Below, piece after piece: positions 16,591 to 25,170 of a stretch of DNA of 64,000 nt (positions within the stretch are counted from its first letter, which is position 1; every line of letters begins with the position of its first letter). This DNA is from Cytobacillus dafuensis (GTDB lineage: Bacteria; Bacillota; Bacilli; Bacillales; Cytobacillaceae), in assembly GCF_007995155.1 (NCBI RefSeq), contig NZ_CP042593.1, positions 2,522,001 to 2,586,000 on the forward strand. The letters are read 5' to 3'. Made by a program: the position numbers and the translations under genes. The notes under the pieces are model-generated. The model saw nothing but the letters and a program-made list of their open reading frames with translations, did no database searches and was not told the DNA's origin.

Positions 16591-17062
16591 TTAGCATAAA
16601 ATCTTAATGGTCTTTTCTCTTGTGTTTTCTACCTTATATAAAAGTACAATGTCTGGATTTTGATAAGGAACCCGTATCAGAGTAACTACATACTGACTCA
16701 AGTGGATAAGAGATTGTTAAATCCCTTCTAAATTTCCATTCGTCATCTTTTGTTTCATTTAGAAGAACTTCCAATCTTTCTCCATTTAACATAAACAAAC
16801 CGTGGAGTTCGTAAATAGGTAACTCTTAAAACTCTTTTTCCCATGGATAGAACTCTCCTTTAAAAAACTTATTAAAGTCCCAATCTTTAAGATGTTCTAT
16901 CAGGTATAATTGGTCTACTCGAAATAAAGCAATTTCAATATCTTTGTGTTCTCTTGTTTCTCTTCCCATAAATAGGTCAATTGCCCAACCACCTTCAATG
17001 GACCAACTTTTATTAAAAGTTGACATCAAAGCATTAATACTATGACATTGTTCAAATGACAT
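16591..17062 (-). pseudogene. Aminoglycoside/lincosamide-type nucleotidyltransferase, disrupted
   Basis: The intact start reads SWSIEGGWAIDLFMGRETR then EHKDIEIALFRVDQ, the nucleotidyltransferase signature of the Aminoglyc_resit-type family. An in-frame TAA after PWEKEF (16826-16828) interrupts it. The same frame goes on with ELPIYELHGLFMLNGERLEV and DEWKFRRDLTISYP. A frameshift near 16670 then leads to VPYQNPDIVLLYK and KTIKILC, stop. The full gene would be about 157 codons. One nonsense and one frameshift mean it is dead, unless the sequence has errors. Confidence 0.8.
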
Positions 17063-17143
17063 AGTATTTCCCCCAGATTTAAATGCTTAATTATTTTCTA
17101 ATTTGTACATACTCTTTTTTAAACTTTATTCCATTAAAAAAGA

Positions 17144-17167
17144 CGCTTTTCGTGTTCTGGAAAAGCG
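17144..17167. terminator. Hairpin followed by a GCGCCCG repeat tail
   Basis: CGCTTTT (17144-17150) pairs with AAAAGCG (17161-17167); the tail CCCGTTCGTTGGAGATTG resembles tails at 7470, 16440 and 25114. It lies downstream of the acetyltransferase gene and acts as a terminator or as a copy of a small repeat. Confidence 0.5.
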
Positions 17168-17251
17168 CCCGTTCGTTGGAGATTGAATTACCTTACTTGT
17201 GGAACGGTTCCCCATGACGGATCGAAATGAGGTCATGTCTACTTAATAGTT

Positions 17252-18115
17252 TTATGTTTGAGATATCCTAGGAAATCGGGCAAGTGTTGGAAATCCTTTG
17301 TTAGTGGTTGTCCGGATCATCCAATTGCTAGATGTATCTACTGCTACTTTTAGATTTTTAATAGGTTGATCAGGTGTAAAGTGACAGACTACTGTTTTCA
17401 CATTCTTCGGAGAGATTAGCTCAACAAGTTCCTGTAAATTTACTTTCCTTGGTGAAAGTATGTCATATAGATGCAATTGATCTCCATCAATTTTAAAAAT
17501 AGTATAAACATCATCTTGCGGTCGATGGACTAAGTCCCTAAAACCTAAAGTATAGTAGAACATCAGAACATGCTCATCGCCTCGCGCGGATAAAATATTT
17601 GTGTGAGGTTGAGATTGTTTTTTAATTTCTAGCATCATATTTGGTGAAATAATACATTTTTCTAACGGTTCATCGATAAGCTGGTATCCTTTAAGATCAA
17701 TAACACATTGGTTCTCATCATTGGGCGTAAACCCACATTTTTGATAGAGAGGTACTGCCTCAGAATCAGCTGCTAAAAAATATAAATCATATAGATGGTC
17801 ATAGTCTGCAAGTACTTTACTTAACAGCTGGTATGCTAATCCTTGTCTTCTATATTTAGGATCAGTCATTACCGTTCCAATCTGGATAGCCTTCTGTATT
17901 TTCCCATCAATGATCAGTTCCATTGTATTGAGTGAAACATTAGAAATTACTTCATTATTATTAACATAGCTGTAGCATATATAGTTTTCATTCCAAAAGC
18001 CTTGTTGATACCATTCTTCAAAATCAATACCAAAGGTCTTTTTAGCTAGATTGTTAAATGATAACCGATGGTTATTGTTGTTTTTGTAGTCTTTAATAAA
18101 CTTATATGTTTTCAT
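17252..18115 (-). CDS. GNAT-family N-acetyltransferase, two-domain
   Basis: A 287-residue protein. The N-terminal GNAT domain carries the acetyl-CoA loop DPKYRRQGLAYQLLSKVL (motif A, about residues 85-105) and FLAADSEAVPLYQKCGF (motif B). A C-terminal extension follows, as in the Eis/YkgA-like group. The substrate is unknown. It is monocistronic; TTTTCATTTTCCACC precedes it on the plus strand, which reads as GGTGGAAAATG on the gene strand. Confidence 0.8.
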   Translation of the reverse strand: MKTYKFIKDYKNNNNHRLSFNNLAKKTFGIDFEEWYQQGFWNENYICYSYVNNNEVISNVSLNTMELIIDGKIQKAIQIGTVMTDPKYRRQGLAYQLLSKVLADYDHLYDLYFLAADSEAVPLYQKCGFTPNDENQCVIDLKGYQLIDEPLEKCIISPNMMLEIKKQSQPHTNILSARGDEHVLMFYYTLGFRDLVHRPQDDVYTIFKIDGDQLHLYDILSPRKVNLQELVELISPKNVKTVVCHFTPDQPIKNLKVAVDTSSNWMIRTTTNKGFPTLARFPRISQT

Positions 18116-18791
18116 TTTCCACCTGAAACCCTCATATTTTTTATTTGGCTTAATTAGAGCTAACTACAAATTTTTTTTGTTTGCCTCCAACTGAGTTTCA
18201 AAGCTTTCCCATTGATTACTAACCCACCACACTAGTTCTTTTAATACGTTGTTAGATAAAAGGGGTGATACAATCCCCCCCTAGGGTGTACCTATCATTG
18301 GGAGGCCTTCTGCTTATTACACACTTTTTCTTATTAAATAGCGTGCTATTCGACGCAGGGGGAGCTTTTCAGAGCGTTACTTCCTCATTCGACTCCTCGA
18401 CATAACCCTTCAGTTATAGAAATCTAAAACTGCCTGACCTTTACTGAAATTGTGTGACCACATTTCATTTGAGTCAGGAACATGTCGCACCTATAATCTG
18501 GTCCTTTAAATAAATACGCATTCCTAAGACCTATATTTTAAAAAAGATAGATAAATTAAAGGACATTACATATTTTATATGACTTATATGTAATGTCCTT
18601 TCTTATTCCATAATCGCACCCTTTAGTGGAAAATGGGTGCAATAATCAGCATTGGTTCTGAACAGAAAATCAGAAAAACACTGTTAGTCTCTTATAATGG
18701 CTTACTGCTATTTCTAATCCTATAGATTAGGCATAAAATGACCAAAAAGACGAAGCTGTTTCCATTAAAAAATGCGATTTAGAAGTTTTAT
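18116..18791. other. Gene-poor stretch with a 16-bp palindrome and faint coding remnants
   Basis: AAAGGACATTACATAT (18558-18573) pairs perfectly with 18586-18601, followed by T-rich sequence. GCACCC/GGGTGC make a second hairpin near 18616-18640. On the minus strand around 18175-18260 a short frame reads NVLKELVWWVSNQWESFETQ then LEANKKNL and stop, which looks like the end of a decayed gene. No intact gene was found. Confidence 0.45.
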
Positions 18792-19061
18792 TTAAAGCTT
18801 TACTTCTACCTCAGTTCCATCCTTCAATTTCGTTTCAATAAGGATAACTCCACTGTGCTTAGAAAATCCCTGCAGCAACGGCTTTAAATCTTTTCTTTCA
18901 ATCTCCGGGAGGATGAATTTGCTTCCATCCTTTTCAATTGCTTTATTTATAAAGCGATTAATCCTTTTTGATGTAATAATCAAACTAACCAAGTTTAAAA
19001 CCGCATAGGGAACGGGAATGGAGAATCGTTTATCCTTTACTTTCACCTTGACTTTTAACAT
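18792..19061 (-). CDS. Conserved hypothetical protein, DUF2089/SHOCT operon
   Basis: An 89-residue protein starting MLKVKVKVKDKRFSIPVPYA and ending KLKDGTEVEVKL. It alternates basic beta-strand-like segments with one hydrophobic helix (about 17-29). It lies 3 bases after the SHOCT-like gene. The C-terminal segment (GVILIETKLKDGTEVEVKL) parallels that gene's tail (GQIVDITSANGDKVFVVIE), so the two may share a domain. This trio is often seen with YvlB-type proteins in Firmicutes. Role unknown. Confidence 0.6.
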   Translation of the reverse strand: MLKVKVKVKDKRFSIPVPYAVLNLVSLIITSKRINRFINKAIEKDGSKFILPEIERKDLKPLLQGFSKHSGVILIETKLKDGTEVEVKL

Positions 19062-19064
19062 AAT

Positions 19065-19454
19065 CTACTCAATCACCACGAAAACTTTATCACCATTGGC
19101 CGAGGTGATGTCAACAATCTGTCCGTCCAATTCGTTTTCAATTGCTTCAATGAGCAAGTCAATGTTAATATCTTTTACATATTTTTCAGCCTCAGGTATT
19201 TTTTCAGCAATATTTGTACCTACTTTTAAAACAGCCTTTACCAGATTAATCGGTAAATTCACATTTACATTATCACCTTTTTCGGAGTTCACACGAATCT
19301 TTAACATCTTATTTCCATATGGGACTTCTTTTTTTATTGTCACTAACTCTGGTTGATCTTTACCTTGTAAAATATTAATTAATTCACTTGCTTTTTCCTT
19401 ATCAATCTTTCCTTCCTCCACCAGCGTTAAGACTCTCGAAATTTCGTCCTTCAT
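19065..19454 (-). CDS. SHOCT-like domain protein (YvlB/DUF4097-associated type)
   Basis: A 129-residue protein with an N-terminal SHOCT-like helix pair (VLTLVEEGKIDKEKASELIN), a beta-rich middle (LKIRVNSEKGDNVNVNLPI) and a C-terminal helix-strand unit. SHOCT-like segments are usually oligomerisation or targeting elements. Its start overlaps the stop of the DUF2089 gene by one base (TAATG-type junction), so the two are coupled. Confidence 0.7.
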   Translation of the reverse strand: MKDEISRVLTLVEEGKIDKEKASELINILQGKDQPELVTIKKEVPYGNKMLKIRVNSEKGDNVNVNLPINLVKAVLKVGTNIAEKIPEAEKYVKDINIDLLIEAIENELDGQIVDITSANGDKVFVVIE

Positions 19455-19825
19455 TATACTTCCCCCTCTTTTAATAACTGAATGGCTTTCTCTGCCGTAA
19501 TTTCGCCTTTTTCCAATAACGATACAATTTTTTTCTTATCCACTTCCGGTTTCTTTTGAGAGGAATATCCCAGAGTAGAGATAATTTCATCTAATTTTCC
19601 TCTGACAGTCGGATAGGAAATTCCTAGCTCCTTCTCGACCTCTTTGATATTTCCACGGCATTTAAGAAAAATCTCAATAAAATGCAGCTGTTCCTGACCG
19701 AGAGCAGCAAGTCTTGAAACTTCAAATTCATTTTCTACCGTTGTCTGGCAATGGTTACACTGTAGCTTAGTAATTTTAAGCGCCTTTCTGCAAACAGGAC
19801 AATTAGTGAGTAAAGGATACGCCAT
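19454..19825 (-). CDS. DUF2089-family transcriptional regulator
   Basis: A 123-residue protein. The N-terminal zinc ribbon has CPVCRKALKITKLQCNHC (four cysteines). A helix-turn-helix region follows (FLKCRGNIKEVEKELGISYP, then TVRGKLDEI), and a C-terminal SHOCT-like pair (VSLLEKGEITAEKAIQLL). The layout is typical of DUF2089 proteins, which are proposed DNA-binding regulators of the membrane-stress genes beside them. It heads a three-gene operon; AAAGGAGA precedes the ATG. AT-rich upstream DNA (19826-19980) shows no palindromic operator that I can support. Confidence 0.8.
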   Translation of the reverse strand: MAYPLLTNCPVCRKALKITKLQCNHCQTTVENEFEVSRLAALGQEQLHFIEIFLKCRGNIKEVEKELGISYPTVRGKLDEIISTLGYSSQKKPEVDKKKIVSLLEKGEITAEKAIQLLKEGEV

Positions 19826-19983
19826 ACTGTTCTCCTTTCTTTTATTTATTCATATCATACATCACATCTTTTAATTTTCAAATAAACATTTAAAATAATT
19901 TATAAAAATTTATATTTTTATTCAATAAATTAATATGCGAATTAAATAATTTAATCTATCAATCATTTAAGTTAAAATAAAAA

Positions 19984-20005
19984 ACAGACTCATTGGAGAG
20001 TCTGT
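19984..20005 (-). terminator. Intrinsic terminator
   Basis: ACAGACTC pairs with GAGTCTGT; on the minus strand TTTTTTATTTT follows. It ends the minus-strand transcript of the gene at 20082-20531. Confidence 0.75.
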
Positions 20006-20081
20006 CTGATTGTAGAGAAAGGAATAAGAGCCTTTTGACACTTAAAGAAAAGTTCTTCGGACATCTCTGTTAGTGTACTTG

Positions 20082-20531
20082 CTAACCACCGGACTGCTTT
20101 TTCTTCATAGTTGTGCCCAGTATGATCAAGGCGACATAGATTACGATTGCAATCGAATCTATAAGCGTATCCGTAAGAGCCGAAACATCAAGCATTGCCG
20201 TTACGCCAAGAATGACCATCAGTCGGACGATAAGGATCGCCGCGATCATCCATGCGGCAAACCGGATCTTTGATCGCTCACTTTGGAATGACATGAAAAT
20301 AAATGCGATTCCGAAGACCAGATTTTCTGCCGTTATAATGTGCCAAACATACGTAAATACCGTCTGGGTATCCATCGGTATCTCACTAATGTCGAGCTTC
20401 GGAAGCACAGCGGATTGTCCGTTCCATGCATGCGTGACGGCAAAAAGTATCGCAAGAACACCTGCAATCAGATAATAAAAATTCCTAACCTTGATGTTGA
20501 TCACAACCCTCCTTGGAAATTCCCGGTTCAT
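20082..20531 (-). CDS. Four-span membrane protein of unknown function
   Basis: A 149-residue ORF with four hydrophobic helices (about 18-34, 60-82, 90-112, 120-140) and a short basic tail. No family is recognised. The start is uncertain: the ATG at 20531 lacks a good site, while a GTG at 20504 has AAGGAGGG only 2-3 bases upstream. The 5' part overlaps the end of a decayed MerR-like gene in another frame, so the two were probably an operon. Confidence 0.5.
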   Translation of the reverse strand: MNREFPRRVVINIKVRNFYYLIAGVLAILFAVTHAWNGQSAVLPKLDISEIPMDTQTVFTYVWHIITAENLVFGIAFIFMSFQSERSKIRFAAWMIAAILIVRLMVILGVTAMLDVSALTDTLIDSIAIVIYVALIILGTTMKKKQSGG

Positions 20532-20808
20532 TCTCTCGGATATCCTTATAAAGCTTGAGGACGAATTCTGCCAACCGTTGGTCGCTTTCAGTATTAAAGT
20601 CCCTTAACGTTCCGGTTGCTATGTTGAGCAGCCGAATGACCTTTTCCAGATGGTTAAACTTCTTGCGCGTTTCGCGTTCTTAGCATCGAGGAACGAAGCA
20701 ACCTCTTCACAGTAAGCGGTGTCGCTGTTTTCCATCTTGTAGAAACCGAATCCCCCCCCTGATTTCGTCAAGAGAAAAGTCCGCATACTGCATGATCTGA
20801 ATATTCAT
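20485..20808 (-). pseudogene. MerR-like regulator, C-terminal part, frameshifted
   Basis: From ATG 20808 (GGAGG upstream) one frame reads MNIQIMQYADFSLDEIR. After a run of eight G it must shift to continue GFYKMENSDTAYCEEVASFL. A second shift near 20683 gives KKFNHLEKVIRLLNIAT and RLAEFVLKLYKDIRENEPGI. The helical C-terminal half resembles MerR-family effector or dimerisation regions, but the DNA-binding head is missing. Two frameshifts and the missing head mark it as a pseudogene. Confidence 0.6.
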
Positions 20809-21006
20809 AAAACCTCCATAGAATTTGATTTTAGTATTTAATTGGATTTATGTAACAAATTAAATCAATATAAGTTTATTCCACCATTTCCTTTTTTATT
20901 TCAACAAAAAGTGATCAAAAATCAAAGGACATCCTCAAAGACTATTTTTAAAAATGACCAAATTAATACAACATGTTTGAGTTGCTGACCACATAAAATT
21001 GTAAAC

Positions 21007-21520
21007 TTATTCAAAGAGTCCTTTGGTCAATTTTCCAACGTAAACTGGTTTAACGGAGTCAAAATGAATGTCGCGAACATACTTGATGTTAAGACCTCCA
21101 GGACCAGTTTTTAAAAAACGCCCTAACAATCCTTAACTTTCTTTTAACGATTGAATCTCATCCTCCGTTGCGACCCTTTTTTCTCGAACCGTTCCGACAA
21201 CCGTACTCCTGGAGGAGTCTTAAACTTTCTGGAAAGAAACGATCGTAACAAAAACCATTTACTACTGTTTGTAGCAAGAATACAGACTCGATTATTCTGA
21301 TCTAGGTTTCGTGTCATTTGGGAAGTGAAGATTTGAAAATATAAACCTTTGGCTCATCCTTGCTGAGTATTAGTGATCCAATCGGAGTAACATGTGGAGT
21401 AACATGTGGAGTACCATCTGGGTTTACGGAGGCAAATGAGAATCCATATGACTGAGAAGCAACATCTTTCCAAGTATTCCAGTGATCGAATGGTTGCATC
21501 GTAATCCCTCTTCTCTTCAT
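21007..21520 (-). pseudogene. Pyridoxamine 5'-phosphate oxidase-like flavoprotein, decayed
   Basis: The start (MQPFDHWNTWKDVASQSYG, best ATG at 21499) and the product reads SFASVNPDGTPHVTP, as in PPOX-fold proteins. It is broken by a frameshift and stop after KSSLPK, another frameshift near 21190, and an in-frame TAA after EIQSLKES. Each time the family sequence resumes: TRNLDQNNRVCILATNSSKW, then GTVREKRVATEDEIQ, then GLLGRFLKTGPGG and VYVGKLTKGLFE. A 12-bp tandem duplication (21384-21407) also repeats HVTP. At least three lesions make it dead. Confidence 0.85.
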
Positions 21521-21601
21521 ATAAAGTTATGGGATGTAGAGCTCTCCTGGTGTTATCTATTTTAAAGCTTCATGGGGTCCTTGGCAGATAAACGATGAGT
21601 A

Positions 21602-22651
21602 CTAAAGTTTACCACAATGCTTACATCGACCCCGTCTTCTTAAATAATAAGCAAGAGTTGCTATCCCTAGGGATATTCCCCATGGTAACCAGAACAAAAA
21701 AGGAACAAATTCTCCCCAATTTTCACGATTAATTGAACCATTAACTATCATATATATGAATTGTGGACTGAGCTTTATCCCCGTTATCGTGATAATAGCC
21801 GACATCAATATAGCGGGTACCACAACAAACCAGATTGGAATTTGTTTACCTGCTAGAAATAAACACCACCTTGGAAGAATCACTCCCCATTCTGAATAAG
21901 TCCAAGGGTCAAAATTCCACCGCCAATACATAATCCGCCCAGTATAGTATCAACTAATACAATGTCTTCATTCCCGACCATTGATAAGTTGGTTGTCCCC
22001 AGAGGAATACCTAAGGCCCACGCCCATCGGACAATGCCGTATGGCAACGCCATAATGACGGCCATATAGGTAAACCACTTTCCCCATTGTGCTCCTTTCA
22101 CTAATGATACTTCCTTAGCGTCATTTCTGCCGCAATTACCGCAAGCATCTTTTGTAAGACGAAAGTATGCTATTGCAGTAGCTCCCCAAATGGACCCACC
22201 AACTATACAAAAAACTTGATTAAAAACTCTCCAGTCCAGCAGATCAAAGTGAAGTAGAAACAAATAAGCAAAATTCTGTACAATTCTAGAATCTGGAACT
22301 ACAAATATAAGTGTTAGACTCATTATCCACGCAAAGGAGAGTAATATTGTACGAGGAAAACGACTCCCCCATGTCATTACCATCGCTAGAGCTACTACCG
22401 TCCCTACCAATCCAGCTATCGCAATGACTGGACCCCCGACATTAACATTAAAATTGGATAAAAATGATCCCATCATTTCTGCCCTTGGATCGTTTTTACC
22501 GTAAGGAAAATCCGCTTCCTCCTAATAGCCAGTACAGCCCGAGTAAGCTGTATATTAGGGACCATAGAGCAGCAGCATACCCAATCCACTGAGGCCAGCG
22601 TGACAGCCAGGAAAAATGTGTTGAATTATTGATATTTATTTTCGGTTCCAT
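21602..22651 (-). pseudogene. Duplicated-module membrane protein split by two frameshifts
   Basis: A single gene of about 349 codons is evident: ATG 22651 with AGGAGG 5 bases upstream, then WPQWIGYAAALWSLIYSLLG. After a frameshift near 22505 it continues FPYGKNDPRAEMMGSF and the long middle (GLVGTVVALAMVMTWGSRFP, WFTYMAVIMALPYGIVRWAW). A second shift near 21890 leads to EWGVILPRWCLFLAGKQIPI and the end RGRCKHCGKL. It has about nine helices and shares the PYxxxxxWAxG and WGxxxPxW pattern with the proteins at 12195 and 23997. Either a pseudogene or two sequencing errors. Confidence 0.75.
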
Positions 22652-22761
22652 TTCATCCTCCTAAAATCTAATATATTAATAGTACGTCCAATGGATGTGA
22701 TCAACGATGAGCTTCTCAATGCGGCAGGTGATCTAAATCATGACAAAATGGTCTTTTGTAA

Positions 22762-23910
22762 TTAAAAATCCGTGTGAAAAACGGCTTCTAACTGATTTTC
22801 TTGAATTTTAGCTGGCAGTATTCTCATAACTAAGTTACGAATACGAATTTGAAGTCGATTTTCTAACTGTGCGGCTTTTCCTATTCGCCATGACAGATTG
22901 ATAATCTTTTTTGTCTTTGGAATTCGCTGTTTTTCAAATTCACAAAAAGCATCTTGTATATTTTTGTTCTTCTTTAAAACATTGCTCAGTATGATTGCAT
23001 CTTCAATTGCTTGACCTGCACCTTGACCGATATTAGGGGTAGTTGCGTGTGCAGCGTCACCTATTAGCAACATCTTATCGAAGGCAAATCGGCTTAACGG
23101 CTTCAGATCAATAATGTCATTCCATATAAGGTTTTCGTCAGGAGTCCATTTGAGTATCTCCGGTATAAGAGAATGATAATTATGAAATAGGTGATACAAA
23201 TCAATTGTTGTAAAAGCCGAGAAATCTTTGTCTTGAAAAGGAGCGTTGACACATGCAAACCAATATATTTGATCGTTCGTTAGAGGAACAATGCCAAATC
23301 GACCTTTTGAACCCCATGTTTCAGTAAATTCTCCTGGTACATAATTTTTATTCGGAACTTTTACTACAGCACGCCAACATGTATAACCTGAAAAACGTGG
23401 TTTTATGTCAGGAAGGCATTTTTTCCGTACGGCAGAATGAATACCGTCAGCAGCAATAAGCGCGTCCCCCTCTACGCTTTTTCCATCTTCCAGATACACC
23501 GTAACACCAGTTTCATTTTGTTCAAAATTAATGATTTTTTTTCCATATTCAAGTGTTCCGGGTAGAAGTCGTTGAATGAGTACTTTCTGCAAATCCGCAC
23601 GATGGATAGTAAAATAAGCAACTCCATATTTACGGTTTAAGCGATCAATGTCCATTTCACTTATCAAATTACCTTTTTGATCTAGGAATTTCGTACTTTT
23701 TATGAGGTTGCATTTCATTTCCAAGTCATTTGTAATCCCCAAATGCGCGAGTCCTTTCCAAGCGTTAGCGCCAAGTCCCAGACCTGCACCAACCACTTTC
23801 AATTCTTTCATACGTTCAAGTACCTTGACATGATACCCTTCTTTTTGCAAAGCAATTGCTGTTGTCAATCCAGCAATCCCACCTCCTGATATAATAAAGT
23901 CATATTTCAT
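22762..23910 (-). CDS. FAD-dependent monooxygenase (aromatic hydroxylase-like)
   Basis: A 382-residue class A flavoprotein monooxygenase. The N-terminal Rossmann dinucleotide motif is ISGGGIAGLTTAIALQ, the DG motif is ALIAADGIHSAVRK near residue 155, and the GD motif is MLLIGDAAHATTPNIGQGAG near 285. These bind FAD and NAD(P)H and hydroxylate small, often aromatic, substrates; family members also modify tetracyclines and rifamycins. The substrate cannot be told. It is flanked by genes of the local membrane-protein family and lies just upstream of multidrug exporters. Confidence 0.87.
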   Translation of the reverse strand: MKYDFIISGGGIAGLTTAIALQKEGYHVKVLERMKELKVVGAGLGLGANAWKGLAHLGITNDLEMKCNLIKSTKFLDQKGNLISEMDIDRLNRKYGVAYFTIHRADLQKVLIQRLLPGTLEYGKKIINFEQNETGVTVYLEDGKSVEGDALIAADGIHSAVRKKCLPDIKPRFSGYTCWRAVVKVPNKNYVPGEFTETWGSKGRFGIVPLTNDQIYWFACVNAPFQDKDFSAFTTIDLYHLFHNYHSLIPEILKWTPDENLIWNDIIDLKPLSRFAFDKMLLIGDAAHATTPNIGQGAGQAIEDAIILSNVLKKNKNIQDAFCEFEKQRIPKTKKIINLSWRIGKAAQLENRLQIRIRNLVMRILPAKIQENQLEAVFHTDF

Positions 23911-23996
23911 TATTGATTTTCACCTCTTTAACTTATAGTCCTATTGGCTTTCACACACATGGCACTCGAAGTAGATTATTGCCTAATATACCTTTT

Positions 23997-24539
23997 TTAA
24001 GGAGATTGTTTGTTTTTAATCCGATGCTGGAACGACAGAGTCGCCATAAATACAGTTACTCCCCACAAGAACAATCCACCATACGTTACCACATACACCC
24101 AACTGGTTAATCCGTCGGTGTATCCTTTTGGAAGCACTCCTAAAAATTGAAGAACTGTCAAGAAGCTAATTAGAACTGTCAACATTCCAACTGACCATCC
24201 TGGTATGATTAATAACCATTTTGGTAGTTTCTCCCCCCAGGAAGTCACGAGTGTTAAAGCAAATATAGATGCCAGTATCGCCAAGATAGCTGTGAAGTCT
24301 AATCCGATGGTATATAAAGTATATAGAAAAGCCGGTCCTTCCTTTAATGTTTCACCAAACCCTGCTACGTTTTCTACAGCTTGTTTTGTTGTAATTCCTA
24401 CCGTTGATCCCCATGCCCAAAGCGATTTTAAAATCGCATAAGGCAACAGTGCAAGAGCTGCAACATAGCCCCATCCTTTAGTCAAATATGTTTTATCAGC
24501 TATTTCTGACCTCATATGTTTCTCATGATATAAGTTCAA
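23997..24539 (-). CDS. Four-span membrane protein, single-module relative of 12195/21602
   Basis: A 180-residue protein with four hydrophobic helices. LPYAILKSLWAWGSTVGITT is followed by VTSWGEKLPKWLLIIPGWSV, closely paralleling the GC-rich protein at 12195 (TPYLFIKIAWTFG, then MPWGERLPAWLVALPVW). It therefore looks like the single-module version of a family that is otherwise duplicated. The function is unknown. It precedes the monooxygenase gene by 87 bases in the same direction and may be cotranscribed. Confidence 0.65.
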   Translation of the reverse strand: MNLYHEKHMRSEIADKTYLTKGWGYVAALALLPYAILKSLWAWGSTVGITTKQAVENVAGFGETLKEGPAFLYTLYTIGLDFTAILAILASIFALTLVTSWGEKLPKWLLIIPGWSVGMLTVLISFLTVLQFLGVLPKGYTDGLTSWVYVVTYGGLFLWGVTVFMATLSFQHRIKNKQSP

Positions 24540-24645
24540 AAAACATTCTCCCTTCTTGTTTAAGAAATAAAGCCCTGCAGAATTACTCTCGATCGAATAT
24601 AAGCTTAGCCAGATATTTCTGGGTGACTTTTAAACAAAATAGTGG

Positions 24646-24984
24646 TTAAGAAGAGAACTGAAATCTAAAGACAAGCAAGGTTAAAGTAACTAATAAAAGA
24701 AACAAGAAAATTATATGTGGATAGAATGCGATCGTAAGAATCAACCCAATGAAAATAGTACATAGTATATTTGCAATATGACATACTACAAAAATTCTTA
24801 ATTGCCTTTGACTGATATTAATAAGAATATAATTTAAAAAAGTAAGAAAAATGAGTGTAAAACCGGCACTTAAGAACCAAAAAGCATCAAGTGTATACGA
24901 TTTGTACGTCATCGGAGTTATTGAAATATGGATAACTCCGATAATAAATATAGTGATAATAACCGTTAGAATTGCTTTTTTCAT
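24646..24984 (-). CDS. Four-span hydrophobic protein, unknown
   Basis: A 112-residue, almost entirely hydrophobic protein with four predicted helices (about 4-22, 33-52, 63-82, 86-106) starting MKKAILTVIITIFIIGVIH. No family is recognised. AAAGGGGG lies upstream of the ATG. It is separated from the downstream exporter gene by two terminator-like hairpins, so it is transcribed on its own. Confidence 0.55.
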   Translation of the reverse strand: MKKAILTVIITIFIIGVIHISITPMTYKSYTLDAFWFLSAGFTLIFLTFLNYILINISQRQLRIFVVCHIANILCTIFIGLILTIAFYPHIIFLFLLLVTLTLLVFRFQFSS

Positions 24985-25017
24985 TTAGAAATCCCCCTTT
25001 CTTTATAAAAAATAAAA

Positions 25018-25062
25018 TCACCTCAAATTCCAGTTTACTCGGCAAATGGAAAATTGAGGTGA
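25018..25062 (-). terminator. Terminator between the exporter and a small membrane gene
   Basis: TCACCTCAA with TTGAGGTGA plus an inner TTCCA/TGGAA stem; the minus strand continues into TTTTATTTTTT. A second hairpin at 25091-25117 (GCGTTATCCTT / AAGGATAACGC) carries the CCCGATTGCGGAA repeat tail. Confidence 0.7.
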
Positions 25063-25170
25063 CCTGTAGTTTAAATTTAGTTTAAAAAATAAGCGTTATC
25101 CTTGGTTTAAGGATAACGCCCGATTGCGGAAGATCAACTAATTAGATAGAAGAATCATCCGTTTTTCTAT

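Noticed and set aside
20941..21006. Possible toxin-antitoxin pair in the small ORFs around 20-21 kb
   Set aside because: The pieces resolve into frameshifted MerR-like and PPOX-like genes instead.
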